Positions 20,692 to 30,075 of a DNA stretch of 64,000 bases are shown here, piece after piece. The stretch is from Klebsiella variicola (lineage in GTDB: Bacteria > Pseudomonadota > Gammaproteobacteria > Enterobacterales > Enterobacteriaceae), in NCBI RefSeq assembly GCF_000828055.2, contig NZ_CP010523.2, forward strand, positions 1,736,001 through 1,800,000. Reading direction: 5' to 3'. Under the pieces are notes generated by a model. That model was given only the letters and a program-made list of their open reading frames with translations. It ran no database searches and had not been told where the DNA came from. How positions within the stretch are numbered: the stretch's first letter is position 1; every line of letters starts with the position of its first letter. The translations under genes were made by a program, and so were the position numbers.

Positions 20692-22620
20692 ATGAATAGG
20701 CGTTTATTATTTAAGCAAGTTTTGGCTTTTTTGTTTGTTAGTCCCCTAACAAGAGCTAAGGTCAGTCTACAGGATTATAAAAGTAATTTATTTGAATTAA
20801 TACCTTCATTATTCTCATTGAATAATGAAATGAATTCATCACTAAGATATAAAATCTCTTTTATTGTCGATGCCAATGATGATAGCAAGAATGTATATTT
20901 TAAGAACGAGAATGGTACTTTTAATATACTAAAGGAAGATGTTTATTTCGATAAAGGTTTATTTTATTCTACAAATGGGCAGGTGTTGAGCATTTACGTT
21001 CGACCAAATACACCCGCCAGAATTTATAATAGAGAAGATAGAAGCCATAAATTCGTATCGGATGTTTATTTAGGGAAGATTGATACTTCAACTTCAACTT
21101 CAACTTCAACTTCCTCTGTTGATGAAAAGGTCGGGAGCACAGGTAAATTTCATAAATTTATAACTCCTGAATATTTCGGTGCGGCTGGTGATGGTATAAC
21201 AGATGATACAGTTTGCATCAATGAGGCAATAGCTAGCGGCTATTCTGTTTTTTATTCAGCACGATATTTAATTAGCTCTTCAATTTCCCCAGTAAATAAT
21301 CAAAAGTTTGTTGGTGTTAATAATGCTGAGTTAATTCTATTGAAGCCAAAAACTTCGCTCATCAAAACCAAGGGTGTTTCTGATGTTGTCATTAAAGGTC
21401 TCGTTTTAACTACACATCCTACATTAAGCAAACCTTATAATGGTTCATGTATAGAAATTGAGGGCGCTAAAGGATGGTATATTGGCAATAACGTGTTCTC
21501 CAATTATGGCGCCTCTGCAATATTTTGCCGCAACTCGAGTGAAATGTTTATATATAACAATATGTTCGCTGGATCCAAAGGAGCTGCTGGTGATGTTACA
21601 TTGTGGGGAAGTACTTGTCAGAGCAAGATTAAAAATAACACTATGCTATCAGGTTCAGACTCTGCAATAATTATTCAAACCATTGTCGATGGTGATTTTT
21701 GCAGTGATAACCTTATTCAAGATAATAATATTTCGAATTGTACTCGATATGGTATTGTTGTTTATAATAATCTTTCATCTAAAAAAAGTATTCTTCGCAA
21801 TACAAAAGTAATTGGTAATAAAATATATAATATTCTTGGCCAAGTTAAAAACCCTTCTGTTCATAATACTAAAACTTATGGTGCAGGGATCTATGTTCTA
21901 AGTGCTGAAAATATAACTATCCAGTATAACGAGGTTTCTAAATGTAATCTTTTAACTAACTCATCAACTTTAGCTCCGGGTTGCATAGGGCTCAATGCCA
22001 CATCAAATGCGATTGTTAGTGATAACATTATATCCGATGGGGCTTATTATGGTATTTTTATAGGTGATGCGCTTCAACAAGGAAAAGGAAGTAATGCAAA
22101 CTCTCCTGATTTTATACCTGATGGAATTGTCTATGTTCAACGCAATAGAATAATAAATTGTAAGCGTGATGGGATATTTATTATTAATAAACACTCCGTC
22201 ATTATTAACGATAATATGGTTGAAGGTAATCAGGGTTGTGGAATTTCAACATCTGTAAGTAATAATGAATTTTATCATTCTATGAAAAATATAACAATAG
22301 CTAATAATTCATCGTGTAAGAACAAGCTTGATGGCATAAATCTTAGCGATGCTTATTGTGCTCGTATTTCTGGTGGGACTTATTCTAATAATGATCGGTG
22401 CGGCATTAATCTAACTTCTTTTGGTACTGAGGTTTCCTTATTGCAATGTCAAGACAATAAGATAGGTATTTCAATATCTGATAAAGGAATGAAATGTCGT
22501 ATTGAAGATTGTAATTTAACGTCTAATGATGTTGGAGTGCTGTCTGTAGTTCCTTATGATGAGCGTGGTTGTGCATTTTCTAAAAATAAACTGTCACGTA
22601 AGATTAATGCCTCCTCTTAG
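20692..22620 (+). CDS. Exported right-handed beta-helix protein (pectate-lyase-3-like) in the capsule locus
   Basis: The 642-residue protein begins with a likely signal peptide (NRRLLFKQVLAFLFVSPL; the RR followed by a hydrophobic stretch could also be read by Tat). A domain of about 110 residues that I do not recognise follows, then a Thr-Ser linker (about 132-142) coded by a six-base repeat. The remainder begins with EYFGAAGDGITDDT, the entry signature of pectate-lyase-3/tailspike-type beta-helices, and continues with Asn-rich coils (NNVFSN, NNTMLSG, NNISNC, NEVSKC, NIISDG, NMVEGN). Such folds serve polysaccharide lyases, hydrolases and C5-epimerases. It lies alone between the gnd terminator and manC, with AT-rich composition like the serotype genes. 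A capsule-modifying or -cleaving role is inference; no catalytic residues can be assigned. Confidence 0.75.
   Translation: MNRRLLFKQVLAFLFVSPLTRAKVSLQDYKSNLFELIPSLFSLNNEMNSSLRYKISFIVDANDDSKNVYFKNENGTFNILKEDVYFDKGLFYSTNGQVLSIYVRPNTPARIYNREDRSHKFVSDVYLGKIDTSTSTSTSTSSVDEKVGSTGKFHKFITPEYFGAAGDGITDDTVCINEAIASGYSVFYSARYLISSSISPVNNQKFVGVNNAELILLKPKTSLIKTKGVSDVVIKGLVLTTHPTLSKPYNGSCIEIEGAKGWYIGNNVFSNYGASAIFCRNSSEMFIYNNMFAGSKGAAGDVTLWGSTCQSKIKNNTMLSGSDSAIIIQTIVDGDFCSDNLIQDNNISNCTRYGIVVYNNLSSKKSILRNTKVIGNKIYNILGQVKNPSVHNTKTYGAGIYVLSAENITIQYNEVSKCNLLTNSSTLAPGCIGLNATSNAIVSDNIISDGAYYGIFIGDALQQGKGSNANSPDFIPDGIVYVQRNRIINCKRDGIFIINKHSVIINDNMVEGNQGCGISTSVSNNEFYHSMKNITIANNSSCKNKLDGINLSDAYCARISGGTYSNNDRCGINLTSFGTEVSLLQCQDNKIGISISDKGMKCRIEDCNLTSNDVGVLSVVPYDERGCAFSKNKLSRKINASS
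21085..21113 (+). repeat. Hexanucleotide microsatellite (ACTTCA)n
   Basis: Four perfect ACTTCA units and a partial fifth encode alternating Thr-Ser in the linker before the beta-helix domain. Because the unit is six bases, slippage changes linker length without a frameshift. Confidence 0.85.
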
Positions 22621-22909
22621 AATGAATGTTTTTTACTGCTAATTGTTGAAGTTTTTATTTGTTTTACTTTAGTCTTTCAATTTTTCTATTTTGAGCATAA
22701 ATTAAAAAGTATTTCTTATTTGCTAAAATTTAATTGTTGAACTGATAAAATTATTTTCTATATTCTAGACGATGTAGTAATAGCCCTTTTTGTGATGGTG
22801 AATGAACATAGATAATGCAATCTTCATCAGATTAGTGTATTGACAATAAAATTTAATTTTTGTTGTGGTTTATATGCTTTTTCATAATTAATATACAAAG
22901 GAATTCATT

Positions 22910-24325
22910 ATGTTACTTCCTGTAATTATGGCTGGTGGTACCGGCAGTCGTCTCTGGCCGATGTCTCGCGAGCTTTACCCGAAACAGTTCCTCCGGCTGT
23001 ACGGGCAGAACTCCATGCTGCAGGAAACCATCACCCGACTCTCGGGCCTTGAAATCCATGAACCGATGGTCATCTGTAACGAAGAGCACCGCTTCCTGGT
23101 GGCCGAACAGCTGCGCCAGCTCAACAAGCTGTCCAGCAACATTATTCTTGAGCCGGTCGGGCGCAACACCGCCCCGGCCATCGCCCTGGCGGCCCTCCAG
23201 GCCACCCGCCACGGCGACGACCCGCTGATGCTGGTCCTCGCCGCCGACCATATCATCAATAACCAGCCGGTCTTCCACGACGCCATCCGCGTCGCCGAGC
23301 AGTATGCCGATGAAGGCCATCTGGTCACCTTCGGTATCGTGCCGAACGCCCCGGAAACCGGCTACGGCTACATCCAGCGCGGCGTGGCCCTCACCGACAG
23401 CGCCCACACCCCGTACCAGGTGGCCCGCTTCGTGGAGAAGCCGGACCGCGAGCGCGCCGAGGCCTACCTCGCCTCCGGGGAGTACTACTGGAACAGCGGC
23501 ATGTTTATGTTCCGCGCCAAAAAATACCTCTCCGAGCTGGCCAAATTCCGCCCGGATATCCTCGAAGCCTGCCAGGCCGCGGTCAATGCCGCCGACAACG
23601 GCAGCGACTTCATCAGCATTCCGCATGACATTTTCTGCGAGTGCCCGGACGAGTCCGTGGACTACGCGGTGATGGAGAAAACCGCCGACGCGGTGGTGGT
23701 CGGTCTCGATGCCGACTGGAGCGACGTCGGCTCCTGGTCCGCCCTGTGGGAGGTCAGCCCGAAAGACGAGCAGGGTAACGTCCTCAGCGGTGACGCGTGG
23801 GTGCATAACAGCGAAAACTGCTACATCAACAGCGACGAGAAGCTGGTGGCGGCCATTGGCGTGGAGAACCTGGTGATTGTCAGCACCAAGGACGCCGTGC
23901 TGGTGATGAACCGCGAGCGTTCCCAGGACGTGAAGAAGGCGGTCGAGTTCCTCAAGCAGAACCAGCGCAGCGAGTACAAGCGCCACCGCGAGATTTACCG
24001 TCCCTGGGGCCGCTGCGACGTGGTGGTCCAGACCCCGCGCTTCAACGTCAACCGCATCACCGTGAAACCGGGCGGCGCCTTCTCGATGCAGATGCACCAC
24101 CACCGCGCCGAGCACTGGGTCATTCTCGCCGGCACCGGCCAGGTGACGGTCAACGGCAAGCAGTTCCTGCTGACCGAGAACCAGTCCACCTTTATTCCGA
24201 TTGGCGCCGAGCACAGCCTGGAAAACCCGGGCCGTATTCCGCTGGAAGTGCTGGAGATCCAGTCGGGGTCGTACCTCGGCGAGGACGACATTATTCGTAT
24301 TAAAGACCAGTATGGTCGTTGCTAA
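22910..24325 (+). CDS. manC: Mannose-1-phosphate guanylyltransferase (K-locus copy)
   Basis: ManC (471 residues) makes GDP-mannose from mannose-1-phosphate and GTP; many ManC proteins also have phosphomannose isomerase activity. The N-terminal nucleotidyltransferase domain has [20 protein letters not shown], and [14 protein letters not shown] and [12 protein letters not shown] follow. The C-terminal cupin (type II PMI) domain has RPWGRCDVV and [20 protein letters not shown]. The product feeds Gmd-Fcl. It is almost identical to the second copy at 30076: the only amino-acid difference I saw is Ser76 here against Asn76 there. GC content is far above that of the preceding gene, so it came from a different source. 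Confidence 0.97.
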   Translation: MLLPVIMAGGTGSRLWPMSRELYPKQFLRLYGQNSMLQETITRLSGLEIHEPMVICNEEHRFLVAEQLRQLNKLSSNIILEPVGRNTAPAIALAALQATRHGDDPLMLVLAADHIINNQPVFHDAIRVAEQYADEGHLVTFGIVPNAPETGYGYIQRGVALTDSAHTPYQVARFVEKPDRERAEAYLASGEYYWNSGMFMFRAKKYLSELAKFRPDILEACQAAVNAADNGSDFISIPHDIFCECPDESVDYAVMEKTADAVVVGLDADWSDVGSWSALWEVSPKDEQGNVLSGDAWVHNSENCYINSDEKLVAAIGVENLVIVSTKDAVLVMNRERSQDVKKAVEFLKQNQRSEYKRHREIYRPWGRCDVVVQTPRFNVNRITVKPGGAFSMQMHHHRAEHWVILAGTGQVTVNGKQFLLTENQSTFIPIGAEHSLENPGRIPLEVLEIQSGSYLGEDDIIRIKDQYGRC

Positions 24326-25682
24326 TTTTTTCGGGACAAAACGCAGAATGACACAGTTAACATGCTTTAAGGCTTATGACATCCGTGGTGAACTGGGCGA
24401 GGAACTGAACGAGGACATCGCCTACCGTATCGGCCGCGCCTACGGCGAATTTCTGAAACCCGGGAAGATAGTGGTGGGGGGCGATGTGCGCCTCACCAGC
24501 GAGTCGCTGAAGCTGGCGCTGGCCCGCGGGCTGATGGACGCCGGCACCGACGTGCTGGATATCGGCCTGAGCGGCACGGAAGAGATTTACTTCGCCACTT
24601 TCCACCTCGGGGTGGACGGCGGTATCGAGGTGACGGCGAGCCATAACCCGATGAACTACAACGGCATGAAGCTGGTGCGCGAGAACGCGAAGCCCATCAG
24701 CGGCGACACCGGCCTGCGGGATATCCAGCGCCTGGCGGAGGAGAACCAGTTCCCGCCGGTGGACCCGGCGCGTCGCGGGACCCTGCGCCAGATATCGGTG
24801 CTGAAGGAGTACGTTGACCACCTGATGGGCTACGTGGACCTGGCGAACTTCACCCGTCCGCTGAAGCTGGTGGTGAACTCCGGCAACGGGGCGGCGGGGC
24901 ACGTGATTGATGAGGTGGAGAAACGCTTCGCGGCGGCCGGGGCGCCGGTGACCTTTATCAAGGTGCATCACCAGCCGGACGGCCATTTCCCGAACGGTAT
25001 CCCGAACCCGCTGCTGCCGGAGTGCCGTCAGGACACCGCCGATGCGGTGCGTGCGCATCAGGCGGACATGGGTATCGCCTTTGACGGCGACTTCGACCGC
25101 TGCTTCCTGTTCGATGACGAGGCGTCGTTTATCGAGGGGTACTACATTGTCGGCCTGCTGGCGGAAGCGTTCCTGCAGAAGCAGCCGGGGGCGAAAATCA
25201 TTCACGACCCGCGTCTGACGTGGAACACGGTGGACATCGTGACCCGCAGCGGCGGCCAGCCGGTGATGTCGAAGACGGGGCATGCGTTCATCAAGGAGCG
25301 GATGCGCCAGGAAGACGCCATCTACGGCGGGGAGATGAGCGCGCACCATTACTTCCGCGACTTCGCCTACTGCGACAGCGGGATGATCCCGTGGCTGCTG
25401 GTGGCGGAGCTGCTGTGCCTGAAGAACAGTTCGCTGAAATCGCTGGTGGCGGACCGCCAGGCGGCGTTCCCGGCGTCGGGGGAGATCAACCGCAAGCTGG
25501 GAAATGCGGCGGAGGCGATAGCGCGCATCCGGGCACAGTATGAGCCGGCGGCCGCACACATCGACACAACGGACGGTATCAGTATTGAATACCCTGAGTG
25601 GCGCTTTAACCTGCGCACGTCCAATACCGAGCCGGTGGTGCGTCTGAACGTTGAGTCCAGAGCGGATACTGCGTTAATGAAT
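22910..25682 (+). repeat. manC-manB direct repeat, copy 1 (K locus)
   Basis: This segment and 30076-32848 are near-identical over about 2.77 kb, in the same orientation, at a constant offset of 7166 bases with no indels seen. Similarity begins at the manC ribosome binding site/start and ends abruptly within the last codons of manB. Confidence 0.92.
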
Positions 25683-25718
25683 GCAAAAACCGAAGAGATT
25701 TTAGCTCTTCTCAAGTAA
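24348..25718 (+). CDS. manB: Phosphomannomutase (K-locus copy)
   Basis: ManB (456 residues) interconverts mannose-6-phosphate and mannose-1-phosphate. I use the ATG at 24348 ([20 protein letters not shown]); longer forms overlap manC without support. The phosphoserine loop is [13 protein letters not shown], the metal-binding loop is [12 protein letters not shown], and the sugar-binding loop is [10 protein letters not shown]. Its C-terminus ([11 protein letters not shown], residues 446-456) differs abruptly from the O-locus copy, while the rest is nearly identical, marking the end of a shared recombination tract. Confidence 0.97.
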   Translation: MTQLTCFKAYDIRGELGEELNEDIAYRIGRAYGEFLKPGKIVVGGDVRLTSESLKLALARGLMDAGTDVLDIGLSGTEEIYFATFHLGVDGGIEVTASHNPMNYNGMKLVRENAKPISGDTGLRDIQRLAEENQFPPVDPARRGTLRQISVLKEYVDHLMGYVDLANFTRPLKLVVNSGNGAAGHVIDEVEKRFAAAGAPVTFIKVHHQPDGHFPNGIPNPLLPECRQDTADAVRAHQADMGIAFDGDFDRCFLFDDEASFIEGYYIVGLLAEAFLQKQPGAKIIHDPRLTWNTVDIVTRSGGQPVMSKTGHAFIKERMRQEDAIYGGEMSAHHYFRDFAYCDSGMIPWLLVAELLCLKNSSLKSLVADRQAAFPASGEINRKLGNAAEAIARIRAQYEPAAAHIDTTDGISIEYPEWRFNLRTSNTEPVVRLNVESRADTALMNAKTEEILALLK

Positions 25719-25735
25719 TGCATTATCCATAATGG

Positions 25736-25780
25736 AAGCCATAGGGTCAGATTTTAATCGTATTATTGACCTTATGGCTT
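25736..25780 (+). terminator. Hairpin after K-locus manB
   Basis: A 14-bp stem with one G-T pair (25736-25749 with 25767-25780) lies 17 bases after manB. The tail is only moderately T-rich. It separates manB from the ugd promoter. Confidence 0.55.
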
Positions 25781-25784
25781 ATTC

Positions 25785-25813
25785 TTGACATCCCACTGGT
25801 CAAAGCGTAAAAC
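25785..25813 (+). promoter_or_regulatory. Candidate sigma-70 promoter of ugd
   Basis: A perfect -35 box TTGACA (25785-25790) is followed after 17 bases by TAAAAC (25808-25813, four of six matches). It lies about 70 bases upstream of the ugd start, after a hairpin. A separate promoter for ugd fits its needs outside capsule synthesis. Confidence 0.55.
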
Positions 25814-25881
25814 CGCGCACAGTATTATTTAATTTCGTGGCTATCCGCCATTATCCAGTTAACTGATTAAAGTGTAATCTC

Positions 25882-27048
25882 ATGAAAATTACTATTTCCG
25901 GTACAGGTTATGTTGGTTTATCGAACGGTGTCCTGATTGCGCAAAACCACGAAGTGGTTGCCCTGGATATCGTACAGGCCAAAGTGGATATGCTTAACCA
26001 GAAGATCTCTCCGATTGTGGATAAAGAGATTCAGGAATATCTGGCAGAAAAACCGTTAAATTTCCGTGCGACCACGGACAAGCACGACGCCTATCGTAAT
26101 GCCGACTACGTGATCATTGCGACGCCGACCGATTACGATCCCAAAACCAACTACTTCAACACCTCTACAGTGGAAGCGGTTATTCGCGATGTCACAGAGA
26201 TCAACCCGAACGCGGTGATGATCATTAAATCGACCATCCCGGTGGGGTTCACCCGTGACATCAAAGAACGTTTAGGGATTGATAATGTTATTTTCTCTCC
26301 TGAGTTCCTGCGTGAAGGCCGCGCGCTGTACGACAACCTGCACCCGTCGCGCATTGTTATCGGTGAGCGCTCTGCACGTGCCGAACGTTTCGCAGACCTG
26401 CTGAAAGAAGGCGCGATCAAGCAGGATATCCCGACCCTGTTTACCGACTCCACTGAAGCGGAAGCGATCAAACTGTTCGCGAACACCTATCTGGCGCTGC
26501 GCGTTGCCTATTTCAACGAGCTCGACAGCTATGCTGAAAGCCAGGGGCTGAACAGCAAGCAGATTATCGAAGGGGTATGCCTGGATCCGCGTATCGGCAA
26601 CCACTACAACAACCCTTCCTTTGGCTATGGCGGCTACTGCCTGCCAAAAGATACCAAGCAGCTGCTGGCGAACTACGAATCGGTTCCGAACAATATCATC
26701 GCCGCTATCGTGGATGCTAACCGTACCCGTAAAGACTTTATCGCGGATTCTATTCTCGCCCGTAAGCCGAAAGTGGTGGGTGTGTATCGCCTGATCATGA
26801 AGAGTGGTTCGGACAACTTCCGTGCCTCTTCTATTCAGGGCATTATGAAGCGCATCAAGGCAAAAGGTATTCCGGTTATTATCTATGAACCGGTGATGCA
26901 GGAAGATGAGTTCTTTAACTCCCGCGTCGTGCGCGATCTGGATGCCTTCAAACAAGAGGCGGATGTGATCATCTCTAACCGTATGGCGGAAGAGCTGGCG
27001 GATGTGGCGGACAAGGTCTACACCCGAGATCTGTTTGGTAACGATTAA
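25882..27048 (+). CDS. ugd: UDP-glucose 6-dehydrogenase
   Basis: Ugd (388 residues) oxidises UDP-glucose to UDP-glucuronate with two NAD+. It has the Rossmann start [50 protein letters not shown] and the catalytic cysteine in [15 protein letters not shown] (Cys253). UDP-GlcA serves capsule synthesis, aminoarabinose modification of lipid A and, through Uge, galacturonate for the core. The gene is the conserved right end of the K locus. A terminator follows within 15 bases. Confidence 0.98.
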   Translation: MKITISGTGYVGLSNGVLIAQNHEVVALDIVQAKVDMLNQKISPIVDKEIQEYLAEKPLNFRATTDKHDAYRNADYVIIATPTDYDPKTNYFNTSTVEAVIRDVTEINPNAVMIIKSTIPVGFTRDIKERLGIDNVIFSPEFLREGRALYDNLHPSRIVIGERSARAERFADLLKEGAIKQDIPTLFTDSTEAEAIKLFANTYLALRVAYFNELDSYAESQGLNSKQIIEGVCLDPRIGNHYNNPSFGYGGYCLPKDTKQLLANYESVPNNIIAAIVDANRTRKDFIADSILARKPKVVGVYRLIMKSGSDNFRASSIQGIMKRIKAKGIPVIIYEPVMQEDEFFNSRVVRDLDAFKQEADVIISNRMAEELADVADKVYTRDLFGND

Positions 27049-27061
27049 TTCTGCCTGTCTG

Positions 27062-27097
27062 ACACTGGCGGTTCCCTGCCGCCAGTGTTCTTCTTTA
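27062..27097 (+). terminator. ugd terminator
   Basis: A 10-bp GC-rich stem (ACACTGGCGG at 27062-27071 with CCGCCAGTGT at 27079-27088) is followed by a pyrimidine-rich tail TCTTCTTTAT. Confidence 0.85.
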
Positions 27098-27471
27098 TCT
27101 TCCCCGTTATATCCCTCACTCCGCGTATTTCTCACACATTCAGATTAACCTCAATAAATTGTGATGGACATTACGATCCTGCTCAAAAGCCGTTGCGGGT
27201 TGAAAACAGGTCCGATAAGTTAAACTTACCTTGTGAAGAGCTACCGTCACTGTGATGTAGATGCCGGAGATAAGCGCCGGGAGGTAAAACAAAGCCTGCA
27301 ACGCAGGCTTTTGTTATTTATGCCCTATGGAAATATGATGAACAGGGCGCGATTAACACTATTTTTTCTTGCCTTAATGCCACGCCAAAACGCAGAATGA
27401 ACGCTCATTCTGTAATATCATTTTTTTATCTCTTAATGTTATCTTAATCTAATTGCAATACGGAGCGGTCC
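27098..27471. other. Spacer with an orphan terminator (possible small RNA)
   Basis: There is no ORF here on the plus strand, yet a second terminator-like hairpin stands at 27292-27310 (AAGCCTGC / GCAGGCTT, then TTTGTT), about 200 bases after the ugd terminator. The 100-130 bases before it could be a small RNA. Promoter boxes there are weak (for example TTGCGG at 27193 with TAAGTT at 27216). Confidence 0.35.
27292..27317 (+). terminator. Orphan terminator-like hairpin
   Basis: An 8-bp stem (27292-27299 with 27303-27310) has a 3-base loop, an A-rich left flank and a T-rich right flank. No gene on the plus strand ends here. Confidence 0.6.
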
Positions 27472-27594
27472 TTACCACTTGCGTTTATTAAACGTCAGTT
27501 TCGTTTTCTTTCTGTCTTTTAAATAAGAAATCAAGAAATAAACGGAAACAGCAAGTAGTATGGCAGCCACCACTAAGAAAAATAGGTTTTCCAT
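27472..27594 (-). CDS. Small single-pass membrane protein (40 residues)
   Basis: A minus-strand ORF of 40 codons begins with ATG at 27594 and ends with TAA at 27472. It starts MENLFFLVVAAILLAVSVYF, a clean hydrophobic helix of about 20 residues, followed by a strongly basic tail (KDRKKTKLTFNKRKW). This is the layout of annotated enterobacterial small membrane proteins. I recall similar Klebsiella entries labelled only as small membrane protein. The ribosome binding site is weak (GTGG). It lies between ugd and uge, both polysaccharide precursor genes. Its function is unknown; a regulatory role at the membrane is speculation. Confidence 0.65.
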   Translation of the reverse strand: MENLFFLVVAAILLAVSVYFLISYLKDRKKTKLTFNKRKW

Positions 27595-27993
27595 AATATC
27601 TACCACAGAGCGTATGTTGATTGAATTATTAGTTTGATAAGCAATGCACCAGTTTTGTTCTGTTGCATGGCTTGCTCTAACATATCCTGGATTTAGGAAA
27701 ATTCCTACAGAGAGTAATGTTTTTGCTCAATCAGCATATAATGCTGTTTCCACTCACCAAATTGGGATGGATGACAGAAAAGTTTGAGTGCCTGGCGCGC
27801 GGATATTTGCTTTTTTGAAAAAGGCTGGATGAAACTGGTTTCAGGCGTGCGAGAAAAAAGGCAAAAAATCTGTCTATAGCACAAAATATTATATATAAAA
27901 CAATGAATGTGCATTCCGTCGACATATAGTCAGGATAACGGAGGTTCCATAGAAGAGGTTGCCGCAACCTGACGATTGCGGCAGGGCAGGGGA
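27595..27993. other. Spacer upstream of the uge 3' end
   Basis: About 400 AT-rich bases. Two overlapping minus-strand ORFs of 69 and 78 codons occur here, but neither has a good start, a coding-like composition or a family I recognise. I regard the stretch as non-coding. Confidence 0.4.
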
Positions 27994-28998
27994 TTAGATC
28001 TGATAGTAATCCTTATACCACTCGACAAAGTTCTTCACGCCTTCCTTCACTGACGTCTGCGGCTTGAAACCCACCAGGTCATATAGCGGTTGGGTGTCTG
28101 CGCTGGTGTCCAGCACATCGCCCGGCTGGATCGGCATCATATTCTTCTTCGCTTCCATCCCCAGCGCCTCTTCCAGGGCGGTGATGTAGTCCATCAGTTC
28201 CACCGGCGAGCTGTTGCCAATGTTATAGACCCGATATGGCGCGGAACTGGTGGCCGGGGAACCGCTCTCAACGGTCCAGTCGGCATTAGCCTGCGGGATC
28301 ACATCCTGAACGCGCACCACCGCCTCGACGATGTCGTCGATATAGGTAAAGTCGCGCTTCATTTTGCCGTAGTTGTAGACGTCAATACTTTTTCCTTCCA
28401 GCATCGCTTTCGTGAACTTGAACAGCGCCATATCCGGGCGGCCCCAGGGGCCATAGACCGTAAAGAAGCGCAGCCCGGTGGTCGGGATGCTGTACAGATG
28501 GGAATAGGTATGCGCCATCAGCTCATTGGCTTTCTTGGTAGCGGCATACAGGGAGACCGGATGATCGACGGAATCTTCGGTGGAGAACGGCATTTTACGG
28601 TTGAGGCCGTAAACCGAGCTGGAGGAGGCGTACACCAGGTGTTTCACTTTGGTATGGCGGCAGCCTTCCAGAATGTTCAGATAACCCATCAGGTTAGCGT
28701 CCGCATAGGCATACGGATTTTCCAGCGAGTAACGCACACCGGCCTGAGCCGCCAGGTGGATCACTCGATCAAATTGCTCTACGGCGAACAGCTTTGCCAT
28801 ACCTTCCCGGTCGGCCAGATCCAGCTGCTGGAAATGGAATGCCGGAGATGCCAGGCGATCCAGACGGGCCTGCTTCAGGCTGACGTCATAATAGTCGTTC
28901 ATGTTGTCGATCCCGACAACATCATGCCCTTCATTCAGCAGGCGCTGCGCGATATGAAAGCCGATAAAACCTGCGGCACCAGTGACCAAAAACTTCAT
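27994..28998 (-). CDS. uge: UDP-glucuronate/galacturonate 4-epimerase
   Basis: Uge (334 residues) is a short-chain dehydrogenase/reductase that epimerises UDP-glucuronate to UDP-galacturonate. In Klebsiella the product supplies galacturonic acid for the LPS core and for some capsules. It has [20 protein letters not shown] at the N-terminus, [32 protein letters not shown] (Tyr-x3-Lys) and [16 protein letters not shown] strong GGAGG ribosome binding site precedes the ATG. It uses the product of Ugd, encoded 950 bp away, but is transcribed on the opposite strand to the K and O loci. Confidence 0.94.
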   Translation of the reverse strand: MKFLVTGAAGFIGFHIAQRLLNEGHDVVGIDNMNDYYDVSLKQARLDRLASPAFHFQQLDLADREGMAKLFAVEQFDRVIHLAAQAGVRYSLENPYAYADANLMGYLNILEGCRHTKVKHLVYASSSSVYGLNRKMPFSTEDSVDHPVSLYAATKKANELMAHTYSHLYSIPTTGLRFFTVYGPWGRPDMALFKFTKAMLEGKSIDVYNYGKMKRDFTYIDDIVEAVVRVQDVIPQANADWTVESGSPATSSAPYRVYNIGNSSPVELMDYITALEEALGMEAKKNMMPIQPGDVLDTSADTQPLYDLVGFKPQTSVKEGVKNFVEWYKDYYQI

Positions 28999-29511
28999 AT
29001 TTTTCCTCCGGGGTGTGGATATCCCGTTCTACATAAGTGCCGATTTTACACTGGCTTGCGGTTGGGATCACTTGCTTTGCCGCGTCATCTCCGCCAGACG
29101 TGAGGTGAAGGACGTTTTTTCTGGCAAAATAACCGTGGCAAAAGGTGATAAATAACAACGTTTCTTATTTGACTGTTAGCATCCGAATAATAACCTTGTG
29201 ACTTGTCAGCGGTTTAGCGATTTGTGGCTAAACACAAAGGCAACAAATACCCATTGAGCCCGGCATAAGTTTGTTTAAAGTTATATTTTTTGTGCCCGGT
29301 TTATTTATCAAACGGGCTAAAAGCGCGCAATGATGGCTTTCTTTTCTTCATGGATATCAACAAATTGCTCTTTTTTTGCTTGTTTAATGAATGTTTATGA
29401 TGTGTGTCATTTGAGTAATCCATTAATCAGTAGGCTTTTTTATTTTTATTCCCGCCGACCAGCGCTATAATCTGCGCACGATTTTCTTTGTGGAATGTGC
29501 AGTGTAGAGGC
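28999..29511. other. Spacer between uge and the O-antigen region
   Basis: Beyond the uge ribosome binding site (GGAGG complement at about 29003-29009) this AT-rich spacer should hold the uge promoter on the minus strand. A perfect TATAAT at 29466-29471 faces right, with only a poor -35 (T-rich, about 29443-29448). No gene is visible. Confidence 0.45.
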
Positions 29512-29796
29512 ATGAGTCGTTTATCCCACCTATCGGAACATAGCGCCGTTGTTGTGTGCGCAGGGCCATCAAGCCTGAATGCGCGTGGTCTCCCTGGCGG
29601 CGAAGGCGATGTCTCTTCTTATCTTTCCCCACGTCGTAAACGCTCCTTTCTGACGGTTGCCAGCATCGGCTGGGCGCCCGTTGCGCTTTTTTCGGTGGCG
29701 GTAAGGGCATGTGTTTTGCCCTGCGTAAATGAGAAAGTCCTGATGGTTAACCCGGCGGCAAATGCGGAAAGTGTGGTGCGTTTGGCGGCCAGGTGA
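29512..29796 (+). CDS. Unrecognised ORF upstream of the O-antigen operon
   Basis: An ORF of 94 codons starts with ATG at 29512 (an extended form uses TTG at 29488). It begins MSRLSHLSEHSAVVVCAGPS and has one mildly hydrophobic stretch (VASIGWAPVALFSVAVRACV). I do not recognise the family. In its favour, a perfect TATAAT lies 40 bases upstream and a 14-bp stem terminator follows 15 bases after the stop. Against it, the ribosome binding site is too close to the ATG and an opposing ORF overlaps it. It may be a real small gene, or the transcript may be a non-coding RNA. Confidence 0.35.
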   Translation: MSRLSHLSEHSAVVVCAGPSSLNARGLPGGEGDVSSYLSPRRKRSFLTVASIGWAPVALFSVAVRACVLPCVNEKVLMVNPAANAESVVRLAAR

Positions 29797-29810
29797 GGGA
29801 AGATGCATGT

Positions 29811-29856
29811 TAAAAGCAGAGATATGCCTGAAGGTATATCTCTGCTTTTAGGTTTT
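29811..29856 (+). terminator. Strong hairpin before the O-antigen leader
   Basis: A perfect 14-bp stem (29811-29824 with 29837-29850) is flanked by A- and T-rich ends and followed by GGTTTT. It could act in either direction. It insulates the O-antigen operon from upstream transcription. Confidence 0.75.
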
Positions 29857-29969
29857 CAGGACACGCGTTCCGCCAGGCTGTCATTGTAGCCGCTGACTGA
29901 ACGATCTGCCGACAGCCTGAAGCGAAAGAGGGTGGCGCTTAGCCTGGAGCACGGGAGCAGTACGCATTT

Positions 29970-29998
29970 TGGTTGCGACAGCCAATGGCGGTAGCGTG
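29970..29998 (+). promoter_or_regulatory. Degenerate JUMPstart with perfect ops element before the O-antigen operon
   Basis: GGCGGTAGCGTG at 29987-29998 is an exact ops element. The preceding bases (GGTTGCGACAGCCAAT) resemble a decayed JUMPstart. It lies 78 bases before manC of the O locus. RfaH would therefore act on both polysaccharide operons of this window. Confidence 0.85.
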
Positions 29999-30075
29999 CC
30001 TCAAAAAGGCCACGCCACCTGACGGTCGATTGATTGATAGTAAAATAAAGCAATTATTTATTTAAGGATTTCATT

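Noticed and set aside
22840-22878. Promoter for K-locus manC at TTGACA 22840-22845
   Set aside because: The -35 box is perfect, but no acceptable -10 lies 16-18 bases downstream; only TATATG-like sequences at wrong spacing are present.
22913-25559. Long minus-strand ORFs (400-433 codons) opposite manC and manB
   Set aside because: These are antisense shadows caused by high GC in codon position three of manC/manB. The same shadows occur opposite the second manCB copy.
27705-27967. Minus-strand ORFs of 69 and 78 codons between ugd and uge
   Set aside because: They overlap each other in different frames, with unremarkable composition, poor starts and no recognisable features.
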